Made by a program: the position numbers and the translations under genes
NCBI GenBank assembly: GCA_003230795.1
Contig: QIGM01000397.1
Span: 1-5,384 of the forward strand
DNA length: 5,384 nucleotides
Reading direction: 5' to 3'
Source of the DNA: a bacterium
GTDB lineage: Bacteria > Bdellovibrionota_C > UBA2361 > SZUA-149
Notes under the pieces: model-generated
The model's database searches: none
Seen by the model: the letters and a program-made list of their open reading frames with translations, nothing else
Told to the model about the DNA's origin: nothing
Shown here: positions 1 through 5,162 of the stretch, in pieces
How positions within the stretch are numbered: the first letter of the stretch is position 1
Layout: each line of letters starts with the position of its first letter

Positions 1-23
1 GCTAATCGCATTTGTAGTGTTTT

Positions 24-118
24 CTGAACGCTTAGTCTTTGTCCCCTTCGGGGAGAGCGTTCAAGCGCCACGCAGGCTTCTCTTTCTTGCAGAAGTCTCT
101 TACCCACCTGAACGCTTA
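24..118. repeat. Short repeat present three times (two direct, one inverted)
   Basis: The 11-mer CTGAACGCTTA occurs at 24-34 and again at 108-118. Between them, 56-63 reads AGCGTTCA, the exact reverse complement of the TGAACGCT core. The middle copy can therefore pair with either the first (25-32) or the last (109-116), giving two mutually exclusive hairpins. The 25-63 hairpin also holds an inner TCCCC / GGGGA stem (42-46 and 50-54). Neither hairpin is followed by a T run on either strand, so it is not a standard intrinsic terminator. The element lies just beyond the stop codon of the leftward gene. The rest of 1-134 shows no gene I can support. The function is unknown. Confidence 0.6.
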
Positions 119-134
119 CCTAAAATCTAACACA

Positions 135-1076
135 TCAGCCTAAGCTTCGTAATCTTTGCCTAATAGACTCGTAATACGACTTGTGGTGAGGCAATCTTTT
201 TCTAAAAAAGGAAAGAGCCTTTTCGTAGTGCTGCCTTGCCTGATATCGCCTACCATTACGCGCAGCAATATCGCCGAGAAGCACATGCTCATTCCCAACC
301 CCATGCACTCCGGAGGGACCGCGAAGCTTTGAAGATGGGTTTCTTTGATTCGCGAGAATTAGTTCCGAATATAGCTTAAGAGAGCGCTGAAGATAACGCT
401 CTGCTTCTCTATCTCTTTTTAAATCATAGCTAAGCCATCCCACATCATGCACCGCCTCAATTCGACGGATATCAAGTCTCGAGAAGGAGCCTTCAGCTTC
501 GGTAAGCAAAACTTTCGCTTGTCGAAGCGCTTCCCCTTTACGTCCCCGCTTGTGAAGAGCACGTAACTCGTGCATCTTTCTTGACCACTCACTTTGCGTA
601 CCTCGGATCTCAGTAAGCCTATACTGCTCTGGGACGGGAAGCGCTCCGAAACTCCATGCAGCGAAAATGACAGAGAGCACACCAAGGATTTTAACAAGAT
701 TAGTCGGGCGTAGGAGCAAGGTGAGAATACAAAATCCCGAGAGCGTTGCAGCCAAAAGCTGTATAACCTGAGTTTTATTAGCGCTGTTCTTAGGAAGCAA
801 TTGACGCAGATATCGAGGCGCGTTGCTGTTCTGAGTAGTAATTCCCCCCAGTACCACCTTCGCTCGACTAATCTTAGGTAGTTGCTTTGCTCCGTTTATT
901 TGTTTTTGGAATTTAGTGGGGACCTTATCGATGGAGTCTACGAAATGCCTAGTTCCAGAGTCGTCACGGTATTCGTAGACATCGGCAAAGGCTGATGAGG
1001 TTGTTGTGAGGAGGAGAAGTAGAGGGAATGCGATACGGGATAGGATATTTAGGTAGGGATAGAGTTTCTGAATCAT
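135..1076 (-). CDS. Signal-peptide DUF4124/TPR protein with two membrane helices
   Basis: The product is about 313 residues. ATG at 1076 is preferred because GGAG lies 8 nt upstream; an in-frame GTG at 1079 is the alternative (numbering below counts from that GTG). Residues 1-32 form a Sec signal peptide with a hydrophobic core (FPLLLLLTTT) and likely cleavage after SAFA. Residues 34-59 (start VYEYRDDSGTRHFVD) match the DUF4124 pattern, a small envelope-associated beta domain. Two hydrophobic helices follow at about 105-123 and 128-147. The C-terminal part, about 166-296, is helical with TPR-like repeats (for example ARQHYEKALSFF), suggesting a protein-binding scaffold. It is the first gene after the tRNA-Thr/repeat cluster, in the same direction and 45 bp beyond the last repeat, so read-through transcription is possible. 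No catalytic motif is visible. The specific role is unknown; assembly or scaffolding in the envelope is inference. Confidence 0.85.
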   Translation of the reverse strand: MIQKLYPYLNILSRIAFPLLLLLTTTSSAFADVYEYRDDSGTRHFVDSIDKVPTKFQKQINGAKQLPKISRAKVVLGGITTQNSNAPRYLRQLLPKNSANKTQVIQLLAATLSGFCILTLLLRPTNLVKILGVLSVIFAAWSFGALPVPEQYRLTEIRGTQSEWSRKMHELRALHKRGRKGEALRQAKVLLTEAEGSFSRLDIRRIEAVHDVGWLSYDLKRDREAERYLQRSLKLYSELILANQRNPSSKLRGPSGVHGVGNEHVLLGDIAARNGRRYQARQHYEKALSFFRKRLPHHKSYYESIRQRLRSLG

Positions 1077-1090
1077 CACAATCTCTCCGG

Positions 1091-1118
1091 GTCTTTTGTA
1101 TTAGCGAATGTAAAAGAC
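1091..1118. other. Inverted repeat in the leader of the DUF4124/TPR gene
   Basis: GTCTTTT (1091-1097) pairs with AAAAGAC (1112-1118). Allowing two G-U pairs, the plus-strand RNA could form 12 bp closed by loop AGCG. On the minus strand the same positions give A-C mismatches, leaving 7 bp plus an inner ATT/AAT stem. It sits immediately before the ribosome binding site of the leftward gene and after the CCA of the last tRNA-like repeat. There is no adequate T run, so it is not called a terminator. It could affect translation initiation or the 3' processing of the upstream RNA. Confidence 0.35.
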
Positions 1119-1120
1119 TT

Positions 1121-1207
1121 TGGAGCCCACGTCGAGATTTGAACCCGAGACCTTGAGAGTGCCCTTTGGCACTCTCTTGTTACCAAGGAAGTGCTCTACC
1201 CCTGAGC
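1121..1207 (-). pseudogene. tRNA-Thr-like copy 2, distal (no 5' acceptor strand, hairpin insertion)
   Basis: Reading the minus strand: D arm GCTC/GAGC with loop AGGGGTA, then CTTCC and TTGGTAA as in tRNA-Thr. The 3' anticodon strand GGAAG is absent and replaced by a segment with a 9-bp stem, GAGAGTGCC / GGCACTCTC, loop AAAG (1155-1176). A T arm, acceptor strand CGTGGGC, T and CCA follow. Relative to the intact gene the T stem has one change that keeps pairing through G-U. The 5' acceptor strand GCCCACGTA is reduced to GCCT, so a normal cloverleaf and RNase P substrate cannot form within the unit. It is either a dead copy or a specialised tRNA-like RNA. Confidence 0.8.
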
Positions 1208-1229
1208 AGGCTTTGCTAAACAAATAAAA

Positions 1230-1316
1230 TGGAGCCCACGTCGGGATTTGAACCCGAGGCCTTGAGAGTGCCCTTTGGCACTCTCTTGTTACCAAGGAAG
1301 TGCTCTACCCCTGAGC
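1230..1316 (-). pseudogene. tRNA-Thr-like copy 1, proximal (no 5' acceptor strand, hairpin insertion)
   Basis: This copy has the same architecture as the distal one. Its T arm (TCGGG/CCCGA), acceptor strand CGTGGGC and CCA are identical to the intact tRNA-Thr. The anticodon GGT lies at 1291-1293, but the GGAAG strand that should close the anticodon arm is replaced by the 9-bp hairpin at 1264-1285. An alternative small hairpin CTTG-GTAA-CAAG (1285-1296) with a GNRA-type tetraloop would bury the anticodon bases. As in the distal copy, the 5' acceptor strand is missing. A functional aminoacylated tRNA is therefore unlikely. The intact 3' half with CCA shows that the copy derives from the neighbouring gene. 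Confidence 0.8.
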
Positions 1317-1339
1317 AGGCTTTTACTAAACAAATAAAA

Positions 1340-1414
1340 TGGAGCCCACGTCGGGATTTGAACCCGAGGCCTCTTCCTTACCAAGGAAGTGCTCTACCCC
1401 TGAGCTACGTGGGC
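1340..1414 (-). tRNA. tRNA-Thr (anticodon GGT), CCA encoded
   Basis: This is a complete 75-nt cloverleaf on the minus strand. The acceptor stem is GCCCACG/CGTGGGC with discriminator T and genomic CCA (1340-1342). The D arm is GCTC/GAGC with loop AGGGGTA, the anticodon arm CTTCC/GGAAG with loop TTGGTAA, and the variable loop AGGCC. The T arm is TCGGG/CCCGA with loop TTCAAAT. The anticodon GGT (plus strand ACC at 1380-1382) reads threonine ACC/ACU codons. The G1-C72 and C2-G71 pairs agree with known threonine identity elements of bacterial tRNA-Thr. No terminator separates it from the two tRNA-like units downstream, so the primary transcript probably runs into them. Confidence 0.96.
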
Positions 1415-1430
1415 CAATTCTCAAGCAAAT

Positions 1431-1459
1431 CGAATACTTACCGACGGCTGGCGACTCAA
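1431..1459 (-). promoter_or_regulatory. Candidate sigma70-type promoter for tRNA-Thr
   Basis: On the minus strand TTGAGT (1459-1454) and TATTCG (1436-1431) are separated by 17 bp. Transcription would start roughly 9 nt before the tRNA 5' end, a usual leader length. The -10 match is poor. A perfect TTGACA lies further upstream (1499-1494), but the sequence 17 bp downstream is only a T run. The assignment is tentative. Confidence 0.3.
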
Positions 1460-1636
1460 TTAACTCACCCAAAAAACTCGCTTTTGGGGTATTTGTCAAA
1501 TCAGATTAATTGAATGATTCGGGGGTTACGCTAAGAAGCTTCGAGTGCATAACAGTCTTAGAGGTATTTTAACTTAAGTTTTTGGATTTACTCAGATTCA
1601 AGACGAATAGTCGACCACGGTTTTTTGGAGCAGAGC

Positions 1637-2578
1637 ATGAGCAGCAGCAAGCAAAATCAGCATATTGGAAAACTCATTGTTGGCGCGATGAGCATTGATG
1701 GCACTCTTGGCAAGGATGAGCGAGAGAAACTCGCGAAAACCTTGGATAAGATTGGTCTGCCAGAGCTTATTGCAGACGTTGGTGCTGCCATTGAAGAAGA
1801 TGACGGCACTTTCAATATGTTTGAAGAGGGCAAGGAACTCTACGAGTCTCTCGGTGCAGATGCCGATACCACTTCACCGATTATCTTTCGTATTATTTGC
1901 GATGTGGTCGCATCAGATCGCTTCGTCTCTTCTCAAGAAGCCTCCTACCTTAGCGCTCTAGCTCGTCGGCTTAAGATATCAGGCGAAGATAGCAAAAGAA
2001 TTTTTCAGTCAGTAATGGCGGAACGACGTGGTCGTCTCGAAGTCTCTGGCAGCGGCATTGATGAACTGCTTCATCCGCAGCTAAAGAACTTCCTTAGTTT
2101 CGAAGGAGCGGATCAGCTCGTTGGTGAACTTAGCGAAGACTCGCTCGAAGAACGGCTTCATAACGCACGAGAGCAAATGACGGATGGATGTGAGATTTGC
2201 GCCGATGACGTAGAACGCGCACTTACCGTATTAGGCCTCTTTCGTGGAGCAACATTGGATGAGGCGAAAACGGTTTGGCTTGATACCATTGAAACTTTGA
2301 ATCTTCCGAAAATGGCCCGTCTTGGTGAAACGTTTGTAACCGCTGGCATCAATCGAATCACTCAAATCAACGAAGCCTACAAGACAGTGCTTCACTTCTT
2401 TGAGCACCTAGATTCAACTAAAAAGGCCGGAACGGAAGCAGCTCGCTTAGAGAAAGCAATTGAGCGAGACAAGGCTCCAAATAGCAGAAATGCGATTGCT
2501 GCGGATCTAGAGCGAGAGATAGACAGTCTCGGTCCGAACGCAATCGAGAACACGCTCGCGTCAGAAGAAAGCTTCTAA
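1637..2578 (+). CDS. TerB-like helical protein with degenerate J-like domain
   Basis: The product is 313 residues. ATG at 1637 is chosen because GGAG lies at 1627-1630 with a 6-nt spacer; an in-frame TTG at 1625 would overlap that site. There is no signal peptide or membrane helix, so it is likely cytoplasmic. Residues 11-55 (KLIVGAMSIDGTLGKDEREKL) and 81-146 (IICDVVASDRFVSSQEASYL) each look like a TerB-type helical unit, with the acidic D-G/D-R turn typical of the family. Residues 197-257 resemble a J domain of the TerB-DnaJ (DjlA-like) type: LGLFRGATLDEA early and INEAYKTVL at the end. The HPD motif is replaced by NLP (222-224), so stimulation of DnaK ATPase by the usual mechanism is not expected. 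The tail 258-313 is charged and probably helical or disordered. It overlaps the convergent RNase HI gene at the stop codon. Role unknown; stress or envelope sensing is suggested only by family. Confidence 0.85.
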   Translation: MSSSKQNQHIGKLIVGAMSIDGTLGKDEREKLAKTLDKIGLPELIADVGAAIEEDDGTFNMFEEGKELYESLGADADTTSPIIFRIICDVVASDRFVSSQEASYLSALARRLKISGEDSKRIFQSVMAERRGRLEVSGSGIDELLHPQLKNFLSFEGADQLVGELSEDSLEERLHNAREQMTDGCEICADDVERALTVLGLFRGATLDEAKTVWLDTIETLNLPKMARLGETFVTAGINRITQINEAYKTVLHFFEHLDSTKKAGTEAARLEKAIERDKAPNSRNAIAADLEREIDSLGPNAIENTLASEESF

Positions 2579-3381
2579 GAAAGTTCGAAGTCTTTTATAA
2601 GTTGCTTGATAGCAGCTCGCAGAGTCTTGCTATTTTCTCCATCACTGAGAGTGCTAGCTTCCTTGGCAACATCTTTCAGCTTTTTTCCAATACGCTTCTT
2701 GGTCAGCGCATCCTTATCAACTGGCGCAATAGAGCTTCCGTCCCCTGCGAACTCAGCAAAGCCACTTACCCCAAGTTCCTCTAGGGCATCTGATAAAAAT
2801 AGTAGTTCCTCATTTGAGGGATTGATTTCCCCATCAGATCGAAGCGCCTCAATATACTTGCGCGCGTCTAAAAGTAACCACACATCACCATCATGAAACG
2901 GCTCTACAAACTTTCCTGCAGCTCCGTCCTCAAACAGCTCTTCGGCATATTTCTGCGCCCAGGTCGAAGCTGAATCAACTGCCTCGTTCTCTTCATGTCC
3001 GGTGTGACCGCGCACATGTTCAGGAACAATCTTCACGCCCTTGCTCAGACTAAGAAAACTTCGCCACAAGCCTTGATTCTTAACCGGCTTCTTCGCAGCA
3101 GTTTTCCAACCATTTTTTTGCCAGCCAAAAATATATCCAGTCGCGCTCTTTAAGGCGTACTCACTATCAGCAACCCAACGAACCTGCTCAGGCAAAAGCC
3201 CAGTAGCGCGCACAAAGGCAAAACCAAGAAGGCCTGCGGTAATCTCAGCCTCGTTATTGGTCGCCCCGCCAAGATAAGCAATCAGCCGCGCCCGCTCGCC
3301 CGCTTCGTTCTCAATGATACAAGCACCTGCGGCCTGAGCATCTCGAATGCCGCCGCCATCAGAGAAAAACGTAAGACTCAT
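2575..3381 (-). CDS. Ribonuclease HI with C-terminal extension
   Basis: The product is 268 residues. The first 150 or so read as a bacterial RNase HI, which cuts the RNA strand of RNA-DNA hybrids. All four metal-binding acidic positions are visible: D8 (FFSDGGG), E46 (TNNEAE), D72 (ADSEYAL) and D136 (NEAVDSA), plus the catalytic-loop H126 (VRGHTGHEENE). GWQKNGWKT with KKPVKNQGLW (86-106) matches the basic substrate-binding segment of E. coli-type RNase HI. Typical RNase HI is about 150 residues; the remaining 118 have no motif I recognise, with an acidic middle and a lysine-rich helical end. The start is supported by AAGGA 6 nt upstream and by the ATGA overlap (3378-3381) with the preceding ribbon-helix-helix gene, implying translational coupling. 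Its stop codon overlaps the convergent TerB-like gene. It could be the housekeeping enzyme or an accessory one; whether another rnhA exists in the genome is unknown. Confidence 0.9.
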   Translation of the reverse strand: MSLTFFSDGGGIRDAQAAGACIIENEAGERARLIAYLGGATNNEAEITAGLLGFAFVRATGLLPEQVRWVADSEYALKSATGYIFGWQKNGWKTAAKKPVKNQGLWRSFLSLSKGVKIVPEHVRGHTGHEENEAVDSASTWAQKYAEELFEDGAAGKFVEPFHDGDVWLLLDARKYIEALRSDGEINPSNEELLFLSDALEELGVSGFAEFAGDGSSIAPVDKDALTKKRIGKKLKDVAKEASTLSDGENSKTLRAAIKQLIKDFELS

Positions 3382-3722
3382 TTTATGTCCTTAATCCGCG
3401 CCGCGACTTGTGCGAGGAAACTCTCATCATCAAGAAGTAATTCTGCTGCAAGACCTGCAAGCTGCTCTGGTTTGGAACCACTAATATGCTCGCGAAGGGT
3501 TTGATTGATAAGCGTTTGATAGGGAATACCTTCACGTTTAGAGCATTCTTTGAAATGCGAAATCACATCACCATCTAGGTTGATGGTAACTTTCACGCGG
3601 ACATGCTTGTCCGAATCTTGCGCCGCAGAGCTTCCCGCTCCAGGAATATCTTGAACCTGCTCAGGCTCTTCAAACAACACACGGCGCGTTGCGCTACGAA
3701 AGGTCGTATCCTCTCTGCTCAT
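3378..3722 (-). CDS. Ribbon-helix-helix (BrnA/CopG-type) DNA-binding protein
   Basis: The product is 114 residues from ATG at 3722, which has AGGGAGAAG close upstream. An earlier in-frame ATG at 3764 would overlap the preceding gene and place the Shine-Dalgarno site inside the coding region, so it is rejected. Residues 41-80 form a ribbon-helix-helix unit: strand VRVKVTINLD, helix DVISHFKECSK, then IPYQTLINQTLREHI. The YQT-IN-LRE pattern is characteristic of BrnA-like antitoxins and related CopG proteins, which bind operator DNA as dimers and often repress their own operon. Residues 1-40 are flexible and charged, and residues 85-114 form a helical tail that might bind a partner. No BrnT-like toxin gene lies before it; its neighbours are a membrane protein and RNase HI. 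It is therefore an orphan antitoxin-like protein or simply a regulator. The 4-bp overlap with RNase HI suggests the two are made in step. Confidence 0.85.
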   Translation of the reverse strand: MSREDTTFRSATRRVLFEEPEQVQDIPGAGSSAAQDSDKHVRVKVTINLDGDVISHFKECSKREGIPYQTLINQTLREHISGSKPEQLAGLAAELLLDDESFLAQVAARIKDIK

Positions 3723-3750
3723 AAAAAACTTCTCCCTGCCATGAGCCGCC

Positions 3751-5115
3751 CTACCATGAGCCAAACGAGCCGTTCGCTATCTCACGAGAGGACTCCAGAT
3801 AGGATTTATAATGCAGTCGGTAAGTGCCGTTGTCCGGCAAATCGCTAGGCAACTCAAAATAGAGCTTTAACGAGAGTGGTTTATAGGAAGGCGAAAGCCT
3901 CTCCATATTTAACTCTTCGCCGTTTAGTCCGTACGCAACAACGCGCGTCGGCACTTGGAATTTTTCTTCCGCTTCCTTGCCTTCCGAGTCCGCCGTAGAC
4001 AAGGTCCCACTCGCATCCTTGCTGAAGGTTAGCAGGAAGTTATAAGGATTAAGCCAACGAAAAGCTCTTTGAGAATCGTTCAGATGAAGTTCAACGACAA
4101 ACTGCTCGTTAAACTTCTCAGCCGTTCGCACCTCCGAGAGCACCCCTTGCGGCATCTCTTCAGCACTTAAGGCATGACTAAGCACGACATACGTAGAACC
4201 CGCGGCAACAACGGAGAGTAGGAAAAAGATCCACGACCTCCCCTGAAAACTGGCGATCCGCGAAATCTTCGGCATTTGCGCATCGTCCGAAACTCCAATC
4301 TCCGTTTTGGCTTCGCTGGGCAGTAACATGATGAAGGCACAGCCTGAAACAGCGGTTGCGAGAACATCGCCATATGAACTGAGAAATATTTTCGCCACCG
4401 TCGAAGCAAAACCGTAGTACGAACCGGACAACACATCGACAAGCGCACTAGGCAAAACATTTGCAAACCAGATTAGTATCGCAACCTGCAAAGTTAAGAC
4501 CGCATGCTTTGCACCAAACTGAAGTGAACGAGCAAAGCCTAATTCGAAGATAGATTTATTCTTGAAAAACGAAAGTTTCGGCTTCGGCGCCCGGCTCTTT
4601 GCGAAGTAGTCTTCATCGTGCGGCTCATCATCGTGTAAATCTTTTTGCTTATCCTGAGGAACAAAAAGTTCGCCAACACAAAATGCCGGAGCCCAGACAA
4701 GAAACAAAACGAGAAACACTAGTGGCAATACCAGAGCAGAGCAGAGCACTAGGGAAAGAAGCGCCGCATAGCTAAGAAAAATCTTTGGTAGGTAGCGAAA
4801 ACCCTTTTTCGCAAGATTACCCACGGTGAGCTCTTCGCCTCGGAAGTAGGTCACGCAAGCGATCAGGACTACGGCCAAAAGCCAAGCCTTAGAAGCAAGC
4901 GTGAGCAGTATCACCAAAAAGAGCTGTTGTTGGTCTAGTGGAGAGGCGTATTGAAAATAGGCCGCAGAAATTTCTAGGACTGCAGGCAGTAAACACAAAA
5001 AGAGCAGTAAGCCCTTATGCGCGATGGCAAATCCGATGCCTCTATCTAGGGCGACGATTGAGGATGCTCGTGAAGCTGAGGATGCCTGTGAAGCTGCTGT
5101 GTCTTGCGTATTCAA
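3751..5115 (-). CDS. Multipass membrane protein with soluble C-terminal domain
   Basis: The product is 454 residues. The start is TTG at 5115, with AGGA 8 nt upstream; no in-frame ATG is better placed. Residues 1-24 are rich in Ala/Ser and contain a small repeat. Hydrophobic helices lie near 32-54, 64-91, 113-141, 204-229, 250-265 and 295-314. An acidic, soluble loop (152-200, including DDEPHDED) separates the third and fourth. Residues 315-454 are soluble and probably beta-rich (LSLKLYFELPSD, TYRLHYKSYL), perhaps an Ig-like fold outside the membrane. The helical part, with a GRYLP/GFRYLP-type loop before a long hydrophobic helix, is loosely reminiscent of the membrane domain of glycerophosphodiester phosphodiesterase-like families, but this is weak and no catalytic motif is visible. 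It lies first in the probable operon, 28 bp before the ribbon-helix-helix gene. The product is unrecognised; transport or envelope function would be guesswork. Confidence 0.85.
   Translation of the reverse strand: MNTQDTAASQASSASRASSIVALDRGIGFAIAHKGLLLFLCLLPAVLEISAAYFQYASPLDQQQLFLVILLTLASKAWLLAVVLIACVTYFRGEELTVGNLAKKGFRYLPKIFLSYAALLSLVLCSALVLPLVFLVLFLVWAPAFCVGELFVPQDKQKDLHDDEPHDEDYFAKSRAPKPKLSFFKNKSIFELGFARSLQFGAKHAVLTLQVAILIWFANVLPSALVDVLSGSYYGFASTVAKIFLSSYGDVLATAVSGCAFIMLLPSEAKTEIGVSDDAQMPKISRIASFQGRSWIFFLLSVVAAGSTYVVLSHALSAEEMPQGVLSEVRTAEKFNEQFVVELHLNDSQRAFRWLNPYNFLLTFSKDASGTLSTADSEGKEAEEKFQVPTRVVAYGLNGEELNMERLSPSYKPLSLKLYFELPSDLPDNGTYRLHYKSYLESSREIANGSFGSW
5059..5094. repeat. 18-bp tandem duplication at the start of the membrane-protein gene
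   Basis: Two 18-bp units, 5059-5076 and 5077-5094, differ at two adjacent positions. They are in frame and encode the two Ala/Ser blocks ASRASS and ASQASS near the N terminus. This is a small in-frame duplication by slippage, with no evidence of function beyond lengthening a disordered N-terminal segment. Confidence 0.85.
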
Positions 5116-5162
5116 AAATATTATCCTAATTCTTTGCTCAAGAATGAGCCTGAATTCACTCT

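Larger units (their letters stand above)
1121..1339 (-). repeat. Two tandem tRNA-Thr-derived repeat units (about 110 bp each)
   Basis: Units 1230-1339 (110 bp) and 1121-1229 (109 bp) are nearly identical tandem copies directly downstream of tRNA-Thr. Each unit contains, in minus-strand order, an A/T-rich linker (TTTTATTTGTTTAG...), then GCCT, then a tRNA-Thr-like body ending in CCA. I see two substitutions in the body, both in or beside the T-arm half, and a small change in the linker (TAGTAAAAGCC versus TAGCAAAGCC). Such similarity suggests recent duplication or ongoing gene conversion. The layout recalls E. coli tyrT, where repeats beginning with a tRNA-Tyr 3' segment follow the tRNA (rtT RNA), but the units here carry most of the tRNA body. 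Whether they are transcribed and processed cannot be told from sequence. Confidence 0.9.

Noticed and set aside
24..118. An integron attC site or intrinsic terminator
   Set aside because: The expected GTTRRRY/RYYYAAC boxes are not met and no T run follows the stems.
2..130. Plus-strand frame open from the window edge to TAA at 128-130, a possible gene end
   Set aside because: Forty-two open codons are not significant, another frame on the minus strand is also open here, and the stretch carries the short repeats and hairpins. It cannot be excluded without upstream sequence.
1101..1295. Minus-strand open frame of 64 codons
   Set aside because: It reads through the tRNA-like repeat units and repeats itself accordingly; no ribosome binding site supports it.
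1230..1316. tRNA copies as intron-containing or class II tRNA genes
   Set aside because: Removing the inserted segment does not restore the GGAAG anticodon strand, and the 5' acceptor strand is missing.
1121..1350. Repeats as attachment sites left by integration at the tRNA 3' end
   Set aside because: Integration copies a 3' segment only; these copies include the D arm and carry an internal hairpin, and no integrase gene is nearby.
1468..1488. CCCAAAA/TTTTGGG hairpin as a terminator
   Set aside because: It has a weak A/T-rich stem without a following T run and lies upstream of genes on both sides.
1229..1513. Plus-strand open frame of 94 codons across the tRNA and repeats
   Set aside because: It is the complement of tRNA-Thr and its copies; the SGFEPE and RRDLNPRPLPYQG strings are typical of false proteins read from tRNA genes.
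1625..1636. TTG start at 1625 for the TerB-like protein
   Set aside because: It overlaps the GGAG site that serves the ATG at 1637.
3723..3764. Longer N terminus of the ribbon-helix-helix protein from ATG 3764
   Set aside because: It would overlap the membrane-protein gene, and the ribosome binding site at 3729-3737 fits the ATG at 3722.
3603..3848. Plus-strand open frame of 81 codons
   Set aside because: It lies opposite two better-supported minus-strand genes and shows no motif or ribosome binding site.
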